This document shows, piece by piece, positions 35,490-46,584 of a DNA stretch of 64,000 nt. The DNA comes from Tenodera sinensis (lineage: Eukaryota; Arthropoda; Insecta; Mantodea; Mantidae), in NCBI GenBank assembly GCA_030765045.1, contig CM060967.1, positions 25,933,784 to 25,997,783 on the forward strand, given 5' to 3'. Numbering within the stretch: position 1 is the stretch's first letter; each line of letters starts with the position of its first letter. Position numbers and translations under genes: made by a program. The notes under the pieces are model-generated. The model ran no database searches. It was given only the letters and a program-made list of their open reading frames with translations, and had not been told where the DNA came from.

Positions 35490-35780
35490 GTTTCGTCTTC
35501 TAGTCCCAGGAATATTTTACATCTTTTGTGGCCAACTCCTATAAAGTCATTGTTTAAGTTTTGTTCTTTGAAACTGTGTGATTATATGTCTCCATGAACA
35601 TTTCTAATTGGTAAGTTTCTCTCTGTAAATCATCTTCGGATTCCGCCATTAAAACCTGACCATCCGCAAAAAGCTTAGGTAGATTTTCGCGTTAAATTAC
35701 CTACTTTTTTCCAGTTGTTATATATGTATGCATGTCAAATAACGTTGGGGACAGTGGGCAGCCTTGTTTAACACCCTGAT
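35490..35780 (-). pseudogene. LINE reverse transcriptase relic
   Basis: The minus strand gives GVKQGCPLSPTLFD, a conserved reverse transcriptase block. About 70 bp further on, in another frame, it gives KLFADGQVLMAESEDDLQRE. The catalytic YADD/FADD box has become FADG, so the second Asp is lost. The frame then meets stops (after VSKNKT). The blocks are typical of non-LTR retrotransposons with the ..FADDQV.MAESEDDLQR.. signature. The flanks on both sides are not LINE-like, so only a short piece survives. Confidence 0.8.
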
Positions 35781-35789
35781 TTACTATCT

Positions 35790-36650
35790 TATCTCGTATT
35801 TCTACTACATACCTATTTTATGTCATGTAATTTTACAGGTAAATGTCTCTGCATACCGAATACAAGACGGTGTTTCGTCTTATGCTCCAACAACAATGGC
35901 ATTTACAGGAAATAGAGACTACATGGGCTGTTACACCTAAGATCTTTTAAAGCAAATTGTTGAGAGAGTGTTTTCTAATAGAGCTAGGTACAATTCACTA
36001 TTAAGGGCAGACCTTGAGGTGCAAGGAGCTCATGTTCTGTGTTGCGGATTCCAGTCGGGTGATAAAAACACTTTTCTTATGTCGGTCGGTCGGTCGGGCA
36101 GAACAGGTCGTCCCTGGAAGACGCGCATCTTGGTGACAGTGATTGACACGCTGGCGTGACCCCCTAGCACACCCTTAGCCGCAGACCACAGTGACATCTT
36201 GTGGCTCATTTGTCATTCTACTCGAGGTCATCAAGAATGACCTTGCAAATGGAGTGCCATCCGCTAAGTCATGCTATTGGTTGGTAGCTGCGCCAAGATA
36301 CATGCTCGCATCTCGAACAAAAGGCCTATGATGTTTCAATCATTAAAACATCTTTGCATATTTCATAAGTTGGTAAGGAAAATTCAACTCCTTCACTGTC
36401 ATGGCCTAACTATATTCTGATGCAAAGTAGTGTCAAAAACATGAAATACGGGAAACAGTTTGATTTACTGCCCTTGTGGAAACACAACACAAGACTTTCC
36501 TCATTGCTACAGCCCGTACTGCTGATGGAAAGGTACACGAAGGTAACTGACAAAGCTTTCAGTTTTCCTCACACGATTGCATGTTCCTGGCACGATAGGA
36601 AGCACAATATGTATCTATTTCCTTTCACTACTGTGTACGTGCCTAAGTAC
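35790..36650. other. Intergenic DNA
   Basis: No gene recognised. 36050-36190 has a short (GGTC)n tract, TCGGTCGGTCGGTCGGGC, in moderately GC-rich sequence. Confidence 0.35.
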
Positions 36651-36654
36651 ATGA

Positions 36655-36700
36655 ATAACTCGAAAAATTCTATACCGAGATTTCACCAGCAATACACCCC

Positions 36701-36743
<43 letters not shown>

Positions 36744-36830
36744 ATAATAAATAAATAAATAAATAGAAAAATAAATAAATAAATAAAAAAATAAAAAATT
36801 AAAAAAATTAAAAAAAAACTCAAAAAATTA
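36655..36830. repeat. R870 reverse fragment followed by poly-A/(AATA)n tract
   Basis: 36655-36704 matches the first bases of reverse R870 (ATTCTATACCGAGATTTCAC). It is followed by about 37 A and then AATA/AAATA-type repeats to about 36830. Confidence 0.65.
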
Positions 36831-36831
36831 T

Positions 36832-37810
36832 CATTGACTTTCTATACACTTGTACAAACTATCCTTAAAACACGTATTCTTCTATCTTCTATCTGTTAGT
36901 TGAGATAAACAATTGCAGAAATTATTTAAATCCTAATTTCTTTTCTTTTAGGTGCAAGGGAGATATGAGAATACAGTAGGCACGTAATACAGTGGGCACG
37001 TAAAATTTAACTTCATTTAATTTAATGCTACACAAAGGAGGATTAAATAAACTGTAATTATTATAATCTATCTTAGGCATGATTATCTATAATTTGAATT
37101 AATAATAACTCTAGAGCTAGGCCTAAGGGTACAGGCTGAAATGGAAAATTTTCTTTGGGGGAACGTGGAGAAAAAATGTTGAATTCCACTGTTCCAAGCA
37201 TAGTCAAATCTTTTAAAGCTTTGAAAATCCATTCTCTTTGCATGGACAAGACATATGAATAAGGAGCTGCCATTTAAGAAAAGTACAAATATTAAAAAAT
37301 AAAGACAAATAAGAAATATCTCCGATAAGGTTCACTCCAGAAAGTATGCATTACACATAAATTATACGTTTTAATAAGATATACATTTTTTATTGAGTAA
37401 GATCTCTTACAATTTACACGTAAAAGTTACCTAGACTGCAGACGACTTTTGAGGACATTTCCAGAAAATTGAAAATATACATTTCCGTTGTCAATAAAAA
37501 TATAAAACATATGGCATTTTAATCTAAATCGTTAGAGCTATTTCGGGAAAATCAAGTTTAAAAAAGATGTACTACATAAAGAATAGTGCGGGGTAGGAAT
37601 ATGCTGAAGTTAAACAGCAAGTTCTGTATTTAATCATCTTTTTGTTTTTGAGTTATGCTCTTCAGATACACCCTCTGATCTTTTTCTAAAAGTGTTTTTT
37701 TTTTTTTTTTTTTTTTTTTTTGAGATTCAGGGAATCCCAAAACATGCATTTCCGGTGTATTTTTTTAGTGGAATACACTGATTGCTTTCTACGTAGTAGA
37801 AAAAGTAAAA
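36832..37810 (+). repeat. Forward R870 copy with an internal insertion
   Basis: Starts CATTGACTTTCTATACACTT, then AGATAAACAATTGCAGAAAT and GGTGCAAGGGAGATATGAG. Unrelated sequence at about 36990-37195 interrupts it. It then continues with AATCTTTTAAAGCTTTGAAA, AAATATCTCCGATAAGG, AAACATATGGCATTTTAATC, a poly-T run (37695-37721) and a TAGTAGAAAAAGTAAAAAA end. Confidence 0.65.
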
Positions 37811-37985
37811 AATATTTTTAGAAAAGCGTCTATATGTGTTCACGTGTGTGTTTCTGTGAACAGCTAAGTTCGAAACAAAAATGAGGTTAAATATCAAACT
37901 GGGTATTTAAATTCTCCATCTTCCAAAGACATTCGACACGACGACACCCCAAAGTAGCCTTTATATGGAAAATATTTCGAAAAAT
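37803..37985 (-). repeat. Reverse R870 fragment between two forward copies
   Basis: ATATTTTTAGAAAAGCGTC, GTGAACAGCTAAGTTCG, CATTCGACACGACGACACC and TATGGAAAATATTTCG follow reverse R870. At 37981 the sequence flips directly to a forward start (AAAATCTGATTTGTTGCACT). The joint falls inside a shared AAAATCTGAT/AAAATTTTGAT-type word. Confidence 0.65.
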
Positions 37986-38698
37986 CTGATTTGTTGCACT
38001 CACATGACTTACTCTACTCTTGTACTAGCCATTCTTACAAACTCTTATTCCTATATCTTCATGTTAGTCGAGATAAACATTTGAAGAAATTATCTTATTG
38101 CTTATTTCCTTGTAGGTACAAGGGGAATATGGGAATACAGTAGGATTTGAGCAGTAGTCAAATGTTTTAAAGCTTTCAAATTCCGTTTTCTTGCACGACT
38201 AACATATAAGAAAATGAATAACGATATTCCATTTGACGAAAGTTATTTGTGTTAAAATTCTCACAAATAACAAGGAATAGGTATATGGTTCACTTTACAA
38301 AAAAAAAAAAAAAAAAAAAAAAAAATGGACATAAACTGTGTGTTTTAGCACGATCTACATGGTTTATATGGTAAGATTTTGTCTATCTCTTACGGTTTAC
38401 CAGTTATGCAAAAGTCATCCAAAGTAATAAATACGACTGTATGAGCTACAGACAGATAATTAAAAATATAGACTTTGTCATAAAATTATATCAAGCATAT
38501 GACGTTTTAATCAAAATCGTTAGAGTCATTTTCAAGAAAATCAAAAGTTTCGAAAAATCTTCCATGTAAGGGGTAGTTTAGGGTGGGTTTATTTTCTTCA
38601 AAATCTTCGTGACGCATCCTTGAAAGACATTAAACTTAAATACTAAATTTGGTTTTTAACCGACTTTTCGTTTTTGAGTTATGCTGTCCACAGACACT

Positions 38699-38784
<86 letters not shown>

Positions 38785-38836
38785 CCTTTTTCTAAAAATG
38801 CTTCTTCGATTCGGGATCTCAAAACAGTAAAAAGTA
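37981..38836 (+). repeat. Forward R870 copy, 3' end shortened
   Basis: Tracks R870 from its start through GAGATAAACATTTG, GGTACAAGGGGAATATGG, a poly-A run (38299-38325), ACGGTTTACCAGTTATGCAA and GTTAGAGTCATTTTCAAG to CGGACCTTTTTCTAAAAATG. It then ends after GGGATCTCAAAACAG, before the usual GAATTTTTGGGTGGAATAC terminus. Its dinucleotide tract has expanded to about 83 nt of (CA)n. Confidence 0.75.
38699..38781. repeat. (CA)n microsatellite within R870
   Basis: About 83 nt of CA repeats at the position of R870's normal short (CA/GACA) tract. This is a local expansion inside a dispersed repeat. Confidence 0.95.
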
Positions 38837-38839
38837 AGT

Positions 38840-39765
38840 GTTGATCGGAAACATCATCCAGCCTAAGTTGATCCGCTTCCTTTTTTGTATTTATTTCGGT
38901 TATTGCGAATATATCTTGAAGAAAATACAGTTTTGTTCGTTCCTCACAAAATATGACTGCAGCGGTGACGGTGGGTTTAGGAGTCTTTGGTAAACATGAA
39001 CGTCCCAGAGGGACAGATTTGCCAGACAGAAGAAGGCCGAACAGCCAGTTCCCGTGGTCACGCAGGCGTTTTGATTTATTACTTGGAGTGCAAGACTGAG
39101 AGTTTCAACCCTGCCTCAGGAATAGGCTTTTGTGTATGAAACCTTTCATACTCAGTTTTAGGCCCTAAAACTGTATCACAGTTTTGTTTTATTTGTTGTT
39201 TTTGTTTAATGAATCGAATATACCAGCATATATTAGTAAACCATTAAATCAGTTTAACCAAAGTTCGGACGTATAGCACTCAGAATGGTGAAATTGTGGT
39301 TCTTTCTCGAGTTACAGCGTCATGCAAACTGCACAGCATCATCGAGCGATAAATGGAAATCTGGCTAAGTGCCACTCAGAGATGGAGCAAGATGGAGCGT
39401 CAAATATAATTGCGAGGTATCCATTTTGGCGTCTCTGCTCTAAACTACAGGTGTCCCATCGTCGACTGCTGCTTCTAATATTTACAAAAGTCGAACTAAT
39501 AGTATTATAGTTCAGTTACGTACACTCGTGAACAAAAAACGGTTACCTTTCGGAGATCGCAATTATATTTATTCCAGTCCGTATAATGCATCTGACTGGC
39601 TTGCAACAAATCCTACGAAACAAACAAGCCAGTGACCGATTATGTGAAACGATGGGAGTCTGAAATAACGTCTCGAAATGATTTTATTGGTCCCTCTAAG
39701 CTCAGATTCTCTAAACAGATAGGCATAGTTGACCCAATAACAATTATTGCTGTGTTGGAGAATAT
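38840..39765. other. Intergenic DNA
   Basis: No gene recognised. Mixed composition and no clear repeat family. Confidence 0.35.
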
Positions 39766-39769
39766 TTAT

Positions 39770-39793
39770 TATTATTACTATTACTATTATTAC

Positions 39794-39878
<85 letters not shown>

Positions 39879-39895
39879 GTTGTTGTTGTTGTTGT
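39770..39895. repeat. Compound (ATT)n(GTT)n microsatellite
   Basis: About 110 nt of ATT repeats followed by about six GTT. The same compound order recurs at 40393-40512, on the other side of the LTR-like segment. Confidence 0.95.
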
Positions 39896-40512
<617 letters not shown>

Positions 40513-40739
40513 ATTCCATGATAGCAGTGATGTGCACTGGTAGTAAAAAAACATCGTTAAATTAACTGTTATCAACTGCCTTATCATAATTATAATTAAT
40601 TTAATGGTATTTCATTGATAAGAATAGACCACTCATTGGCAATACCGTGTTCCGTTCATGTTTTGCAGCGACATAAGCAACTTATCAAAGCTTAAAATCG
40701 CACCAGGTGCAATCCAAAACCAGAAATTCCTTATACCGT

Positions 40740-40960
40740 GCGTCTTGGGGACTCGGCTGTATCACTTGAGTTACTCTATAACGAGACAAAACATGTGGCT
40801 CTGGTATTCGAGAGGTTGCAGGTTCGATTACTTGGATCGGCCACTGTGACCATGGTTTGTGGTGTTACCAGATCGGTTGGCGAATACTCTTCTGCCACGA
40901 ATTTTCTATCCATTTTCTTTCCTGAACTTTTTCAGGGTTGTAGGTTGGTTGAAATCATTT
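40740..40960 (+). repeat. SINE-like segment with B box
   Basis: GAGAGGTTGCAGGTTCGATTA carries a B-box-like GGTTCGATTA. It is followed by CTTGGATCGGCCACTGTGACC and GGTTGTAGGTTGGTTG. The layout resembles S2/S4 heads but the body differs. Only one copy was seen. Confidence 0.4.
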
Positions 40961-40964
40961 TTCA

Positions 40965-42695
40965 ATTAAGAGATGTTGATCGAATAGAAGCTTCTAACTC
41001 ATTATTCAAATGCTTTAAATCCATTTACACATAATATTATGACAAAAACACCATAAGTCCAGCGCAATTACTTTTTGTTTCAATTTATTTTCCTCTAAAA
41101 CCCTTGCCAAACACACAGTTCTCTTTTACTAATGTAAACACAGTCTGCAGTCTTTCGTGATATTACAACACACAACTGCTTTCTTCTCGTAACCTTGACT
41201 CACTCCTTTCACTGTCTTTCTTCACTTTCTGTCTCTCAAATACTATCTCTGACGATACAATCACTCAACACTCAACGTTTGGTTACTCTGCTGAGGACCC
41301 CCGGAAGGTTAAAGCATGGCTAGTGGTCGCCAGGATATGCTCCATCTGTTATTGACACACTGGTCACCCTTCGAATCTATCCCTGGTCCTTACAGGAGTC
41401 ACATTAAAAGCAAAAAGAAGTATTGTGGCCTGCTTGAGATGCTGTGCCCCAGGTTTCTGGAGGCCCCTCTGTATGTGTACCCCTACTCCACTGCAACAAA
41501 ATGTTTCCCACCTCTATTTCTGTGCGCTAGGAAACAAAACCGCTCCTGTAATACAATCTGAGGGAATTTTGCAGGAAGCCGCAGTAATTGTTGAGACCAC
41601 TAGCTGGGCGGAGACCTTCGCCAGCAAACGTGAGGTCTTGCGCTTCCCACATTCTTACTGTGGTGAGAGTTAATAGAACACTGTGTCCAATGACGCAAAT
41701 ACTTCAAATTGTTACAGGGATGTGACTTCCTCACGGGCACTTCATGGACCTTCCACCTAATGGCGTGAGGATTCTTCTTTGTCTTTCAAACATATGACGA
41801 ATTTCATCCACATGTGTAGTTTCAGTACAGGTCAAGCATGGGTTAGTTGACAACGAATCAGAGTTCTGCTTCAAGGAAAATATACGGAAAGTTCGCTATC
41901 GTACCGGCCCTCAAAACAACATAAAATAAGCCAGACTTTGCTTTCACATACAAGTAAGCAGGTATTTAGTTTGTCATTACAAAGATTGTTTTACAAAATA
42001 TGAACACCTTTAGGATCTTCTGCATTTATGTATTTATGTCTTCTACACTCGTTTCGTTTTTAAATGCATTATTTACAACCAGACTTCAAACGTTTAACTG
42101 TGGTAGCCATTGTTCGATAGCAAGAAAAAAGAAGAATCACAAAGTTCCAAACATGCTCGTCAGATGACACACTCGTGAAATTGTAAACATATGACACAAA
42201 ATATTTAAAAAAATGGCTAAGTTGTTTTAATAGTCTCTATATTTTCCCTATACTAAATTTTTATCATCTTGTATTTGCCAGTGCATAATTCAATAACTAA
42301 GAAGAGGCTGTTATGGTGATAGCGCTTCAATAAATTAGTGTAAACTTCTTAGAACACGTGTCTTTGAAATAGCTGATATCACAACAATTTTATTTGAAAT
42401 GCATTCTGTTTTAAAGAAATCCACATATTTTAGAGTAAGTTTTTATGAATCTCTAATAGTTTACCTTTTATATAAAGTTATACAAAATCACTATTAGACT
42501 GAGGTTAGTCGACTGTATGGCGTTAACCAGTGCTGAGGTATTTTGTATTGGTCTGACTTTTTAAATATTCCCATTTTCAAGTGGTGTCACTATTCCTTAT
42601 TTCCCATGACCATGGAATTTCAAAGTCATCACATAGCGATCTACTTATTAGAAATCTAGATATCGCTCTATCCTCCTCATTTTACATTTATTTTA
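40965..42695. other. Intergenic DNA; 41040-41680 of ordinary complexity
   Basis: Minus-strand 41290-41040 reads like an LTR or 5' leader: many short purine words, an AATAAA, then TTGCGCTGGACTTATGG. I found neither boundary repeats nor coding. 41316-41670 has overlapping short plus frames with no recognised product. The remainder is AT-rich. Confidence 0.35.
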
Positions 42696-42699
42696 GTCT

Positions 42700-43640
42700 A
42701 TATCATCCCTTAAGCACAAAGGCCTCCTACCTGTTGGTAGGGTCTTCTTCTGTAGCACTAAGACCCAAATTGAGCGTTGCCTCCATTCTTCCCTGTGTTA
42801 CACTTCTTTCCAGATTCCTACTATTCAATGCTCTTCTTCTAACCTGATCAAACCATCTCTCTCTTCGTCTACCAACTACTCTTGCCCATAAATTTTCCCT
42901 TTCAATGCTTTTAAAGGTATACTTCGGTCATTCATTCTCAATATGTGACCAGCCCATTGAAGCCATCTTAATTTAGCTATCCTCGTTATATCTGGATCCT
43001 TATATGTCATATATTTCTTTGTTAAATCCAGGTCTCCACAATTCATTTTCATTCACTGGGCCTAAAATTCTTCTCAAAATCATTGTTTCAAAAGTATTAG
43101 CCTATTCTCTATTTTTTGTCATTACCCATACTTTACAACCATACATCAAAATTGCTGCGTTATACAAGCGTATGTTTTTAATCTTGAATGTTGGTAATAA
43201 TGTAAACTATACTTTACTCCCCTTTGACTCTCTATTTTTTATCTCGTGTATTCTAGTATTATCATTACTGATTATTGTACCTAGAGATATAAATTGTTTA
43301 ATTATATTTACATTTATTAGGTCTATCTTCTGTCTGTTATAATTCAAGTTGCTCATTTAGTTTTCTCCATATTTATCTGTAGACCAATTTTCTGTGAGTT
43401 TTTCTGTAGTTGTTGGAAGATTTAACTTAAATCCGTTATATGTATGTCATAAGCATAGGCCACTAATTGTACTGATTTGTGTATTAAGGTTCGATCCGTA
43501 GTTATCTTTAACTCCCTTATGACAGTTCTAAGGCAGTGTTAAAGATCAAGGGACCAGTCTAGCTCCTTGTTTTAAACCTTCCATGTCGGTAGCTCCTGCT
43601 CATGCCTAAAACGATGTGTGTAATGAAAAGTTCACCTCGA
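42700..43640 (-). pseudogene. C-terminal LINE ORF relic (endonuclease-reverse transcriptase type)
   Basis: The minus strand keeps, in order: GLKQGARLVP, an AYA.D box remnant, NLNYNRQKIDL...FISLGTIIS, ILMYGCKVWVMTKN (the usual form is YGCETWT.TK), ILRRILGPVNENELWR, YKDPDITRIAKLRWLQWAGH and LRMNDRSIPLKALKGKIYG, followed by a worn C terminus. These blocks are the well-known tail of RTE-like insect non-LTR polyproteins. Stops and frameshifts separate nearly all blocks. The endonuclease and most of the reverse transcriptase are absent. Confidence 0.85.
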
Positions 43641-43742
43641 GTGACAGAAGAATAAGCTTTTGTAAGGTTGGTTTGTAGAAAGTGAGTAGGTAAACAAAGT
43701 AATGTAAATAGATTTGTCAGAGCTTCACTTATCCACGGCGTT

Positions 43743-44040
43743 TCACAGCAGGAAACAGTCCGTTGCTCGCCCTAGCAAGTGAGAGCGCGCGACTGTTCCA
43801 CGTGGTTGAGCCGGCACGTGGACGGCTGGGAGGGCAGACGTCGCGACGCATGCCGTCCAGGTGCGGGGCGTGGCGTCATGCGCACAGCGCCATCTCCTGG
43901 CCCAGCCTCTACCACACTCGTATATGCGACACACAAATTTCATTGGTAACTCTCCAAATGGTATACAAACTTGGCCGATGTGACCAATAGCAAGAAACGG
44001 AGCCGGGTTCGTCTCCCCGCGGCGGCTCCCTTTTATGTGT
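43743..44040. promoter_or_regulatory. CpG-rich island of unknown role
   Basis: Very CpG-dense for this window (for example AGAGCGCGCGACTG, ACGTCGCGACGCATGCCG and GTGCGGGGCGTGGCGTC). It contains an inverted CCAAT box (ATTGGTCAC on the minus strand) and ends in CCGCGGCGGCTCCC. A 106-codon minus-strand frame covers it, but its composition is that of GC-rich noise (Arg, Ala, Pro) and I recognise no domain. It could be a promoter, a 5' UTR or a GC-rich transposon part. I found no consensus splice donor tied to a plausible exon. Confidence 0.35.
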
Positions 44041-44440
44041 TGCTTTACGTGGAATTTTGGCAAAAACGTCCGGAATTTTAATTTTCTGTTTTAAACCTGC
44101 AACAGTAGTAAACATTTCAATTTAAATGATGCGTACGTTTTCTTGTACGAGAGATTTTTGAACTAAATATTTGGCAGCTACGCTTTCAAAGCAGTTTTCT
44201 CGCATTTTTAATTTTTTTATTTTATTCAGAATATTTTAGAGGATGCATCTTTTACTAAGTATTATTAATATTTTAAATCAACACAGGATAAATAATGCTA
44301 AGAAATGTGTTAAATTTTGCATTACTTTAAATATCTCAAATTGAATTTGACAAAATCCCGAAATTGTAGGAGACAATTAGAATACTTTGAAATAAAAAAT
44401 ACCTACATGCACTATTTCATACATAGAAACGTTAGATTTT

Positions 44441-44874
44441 GAAATTCAAATTATCACCTGGTCTTTCTTTTGTTTTCTACAAACACTAGGTCATTATTTT
44501 GTTTAGTCAGTGTTGCCAACTGTATCCCAGAAATCGCTGAAAAACAATTTATTATGCATTACAATCGATTAACAACCATAATAGCACTCCATTTAAATTT
44601 TACAATTGCATTGTCCTTTTAATAATTAATGTATTTTTCCGGAGGAAAGGTTGTTCGTTAATTAAAAATAGTGTGAAATTTATCTGAGACTATTAACCAG
44701 TTTTCTTTTATAACAACAGAAGATCGAAGTACATGTAATTCTTGGGTTTTGTTTTGCTCAGTGCTGATGAAATCCAATTGCACTTATCGAAATGAATATA
44801 TTTTAGATTATGCTTTGTATAATTTAACGTTTTCTGCTCAAATCTTTGTGATGTAGTATTTAAATTCATATTGT
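44441..44874 (-). repeat. R430 dispersed repeat (minus copy)
   Basis: The reverse complement follows the plus copy at 25238-25682 from TATGAATTTAAATACTAC to AGACCAGGTGATAA, with scattered substitutions and small indels. See that entry for the landmarks. Confidence 0.75.
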
Positions 44875-45154
44875 ATTCATCAGATAGTCCACATAAATAC
44901 CATATCTCGTTCTGCTCGAGAACTTATCAGTGAGGTAAGACATATTATGATAGTACTTGTGATAATTTTGTTTCTTAATTTTAAATCAATGCATTATGTT
45001 TTGTGTGTGTTCCATTTATAAGGTCACACAGCTGGCTTTGATTTTGGAACAACTGCTTCCCATTTTAAGTTGATTTCAATGCTCAGGTTTCTTATGTTAC
45101 ATTAGTTTTGCTCTTAAATATTATACACACTCCCAATTCTACTTACAAATTTTA

Positions 45155-45240
45155 TGAGCAAGGTGAATATTTCTGGCTGAGAAAAAAGTCCAATCGTCCA
45201 GCTGAGAATTGAAGCAAGGGATTTCGGACTTCGAAGAAAA
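45155..45240 (-). repeat. SINE family S6 copy
   Basis: GAATATTTCTGGCTGAGAAAA, then CCAGCTGAGAATTGAAGC and GGGATTTCGGACTTCG. It has the same layout as 4373-4470 and 11070-11180. Confidence 0.5.
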
Positions 45241-45589
45241 TTTTGGGATATTAATTTATATTTTTATTTAGAGTGTAATAAATCATTATGGATTATGTTT
45301 AATTTCATTATTTTGGAACTTAAAAGAATTTAATGATAGGTATCAGGATTAGAGGAATCTCTCATCGATCGGCAACAAATGCCTAATTTATGCTAACATA
45401 TTTTATAAAATCGTTTGAGGCTTGGAAATTTTTCCTATCTACTGTGTGAAAATTTCATTTTCCATCTTGAAAGATTACATCTAAATCGCAATTTGGAGGG
45501 AATAACATTAAAAATCATAGTCATATGATTTACATCCTTCCTTACGGATGACTCAGCAATAAATAGGATATTGGACACATGATTAGCAA

Positions 45590-46580
45590 ATTATTAGAAG
45601 AATATAACAAATAGGGGCCAAAATGTAAATATTAATAAATCAAACTACTTAGGAATTAACGAGGACTTGAAAATGGAAGTAGGAAAGACAATAAAATGCT
45701 GCGATGAAGTAGAACATTTAGAAGTTAAGATGAAGATATAAAACACAGAAATAATGAAACGAAATATTCAATTTCAACACTAAATGATACCGTAGGACAA
45801 ACAATGAATAATTAAGTAGGACTTGGCATATACATATGTAAAATATAACAACGTTGTTTAACAAATAACACAAGAACAATTAGCTAAAATAAAAGTAAAT
45901 AATAAATAAAGAGGTCATATGTCCAGTCAGCGTGTTGTACCTACTTCTAGCAGATAGAAACAGCTATAGTTGTTCAGGACTCGGAGAAAAGTAGGCGATC
46001 TAACCAAATCCACATTTTACTATTTCAAATTATTTCACACATGGTAAATTGGTACATATGACTGTGCTGTGATTCTATGTAATTGAGTGAGAGGGTACTT
46101 CCAAACGACTCCCTCTCCTCACATTGACAGGCATCTGTTTTAGAGAGGCCGAAACAATAAACATTTGTGTCAAGGGCCATGGCCAGAGATGAAGTGTATT
46201 AGGCTTCTAGATGGAGCAAGCAATTTCAAATCCTTGTGTCCTTTTTCTACATGTGGTTTGGATTCCAAAATTCCTGTCATTCAGTTTAGAGTACCTCGAA
46301 AATTTCCGATTCATCTCTTACTGGGGCCCTGTCCATCTGCGCCTCATTTACCAGGTTGTATTTCTTCAACCAATATGTGGCCCCTGATCTTCTAGTTTCC
46401 ATATGAAGTGGCAGCAAGTCCAGAATTACCAGCAACGGATCTGTTGGTGTGGTGGAAAAGGCGCCAGTCATATGTATCAGGAAGAATTTCTAGAAAGAAA
46501 GTATTAAGGAAGAATACAATTGGTGTGGTCACTTTAGAAGGATGCCCAGTCTATTCTGTAGAACAGGAAAAAGAATAATA
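45590..46580 (+). pseudogene. LINE ORF relic, interrupted
   Basis: One frame reads NRGQNVNINKSNYLGINEDL and then CCDEVEHLEVKMKI before a stop. This matches the NKWGL.VN..KT.YL..G.......C..Y.YLGV block that follows the reverse transcriptase in this LINE group. Farther on, IKEEYNWCGHFRRMPSLF matches the usual IEEK.L.WYGHV.RMP block. Between them, 46130-46440 looks unrelated and may be a later insertion. The group appears to be the same as the RT relic at 35490-35780. Multiple stops make it dead. Confidence 0.65.
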
Positions 46581-46584
46581 AACG

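Noticed and set aside
43743..44063. 106-codon minus-strand frame as a gene
   Set aside because: Open only because the region is GC-rich; no recognisable domain, no signal peptide and no matched splice sites.
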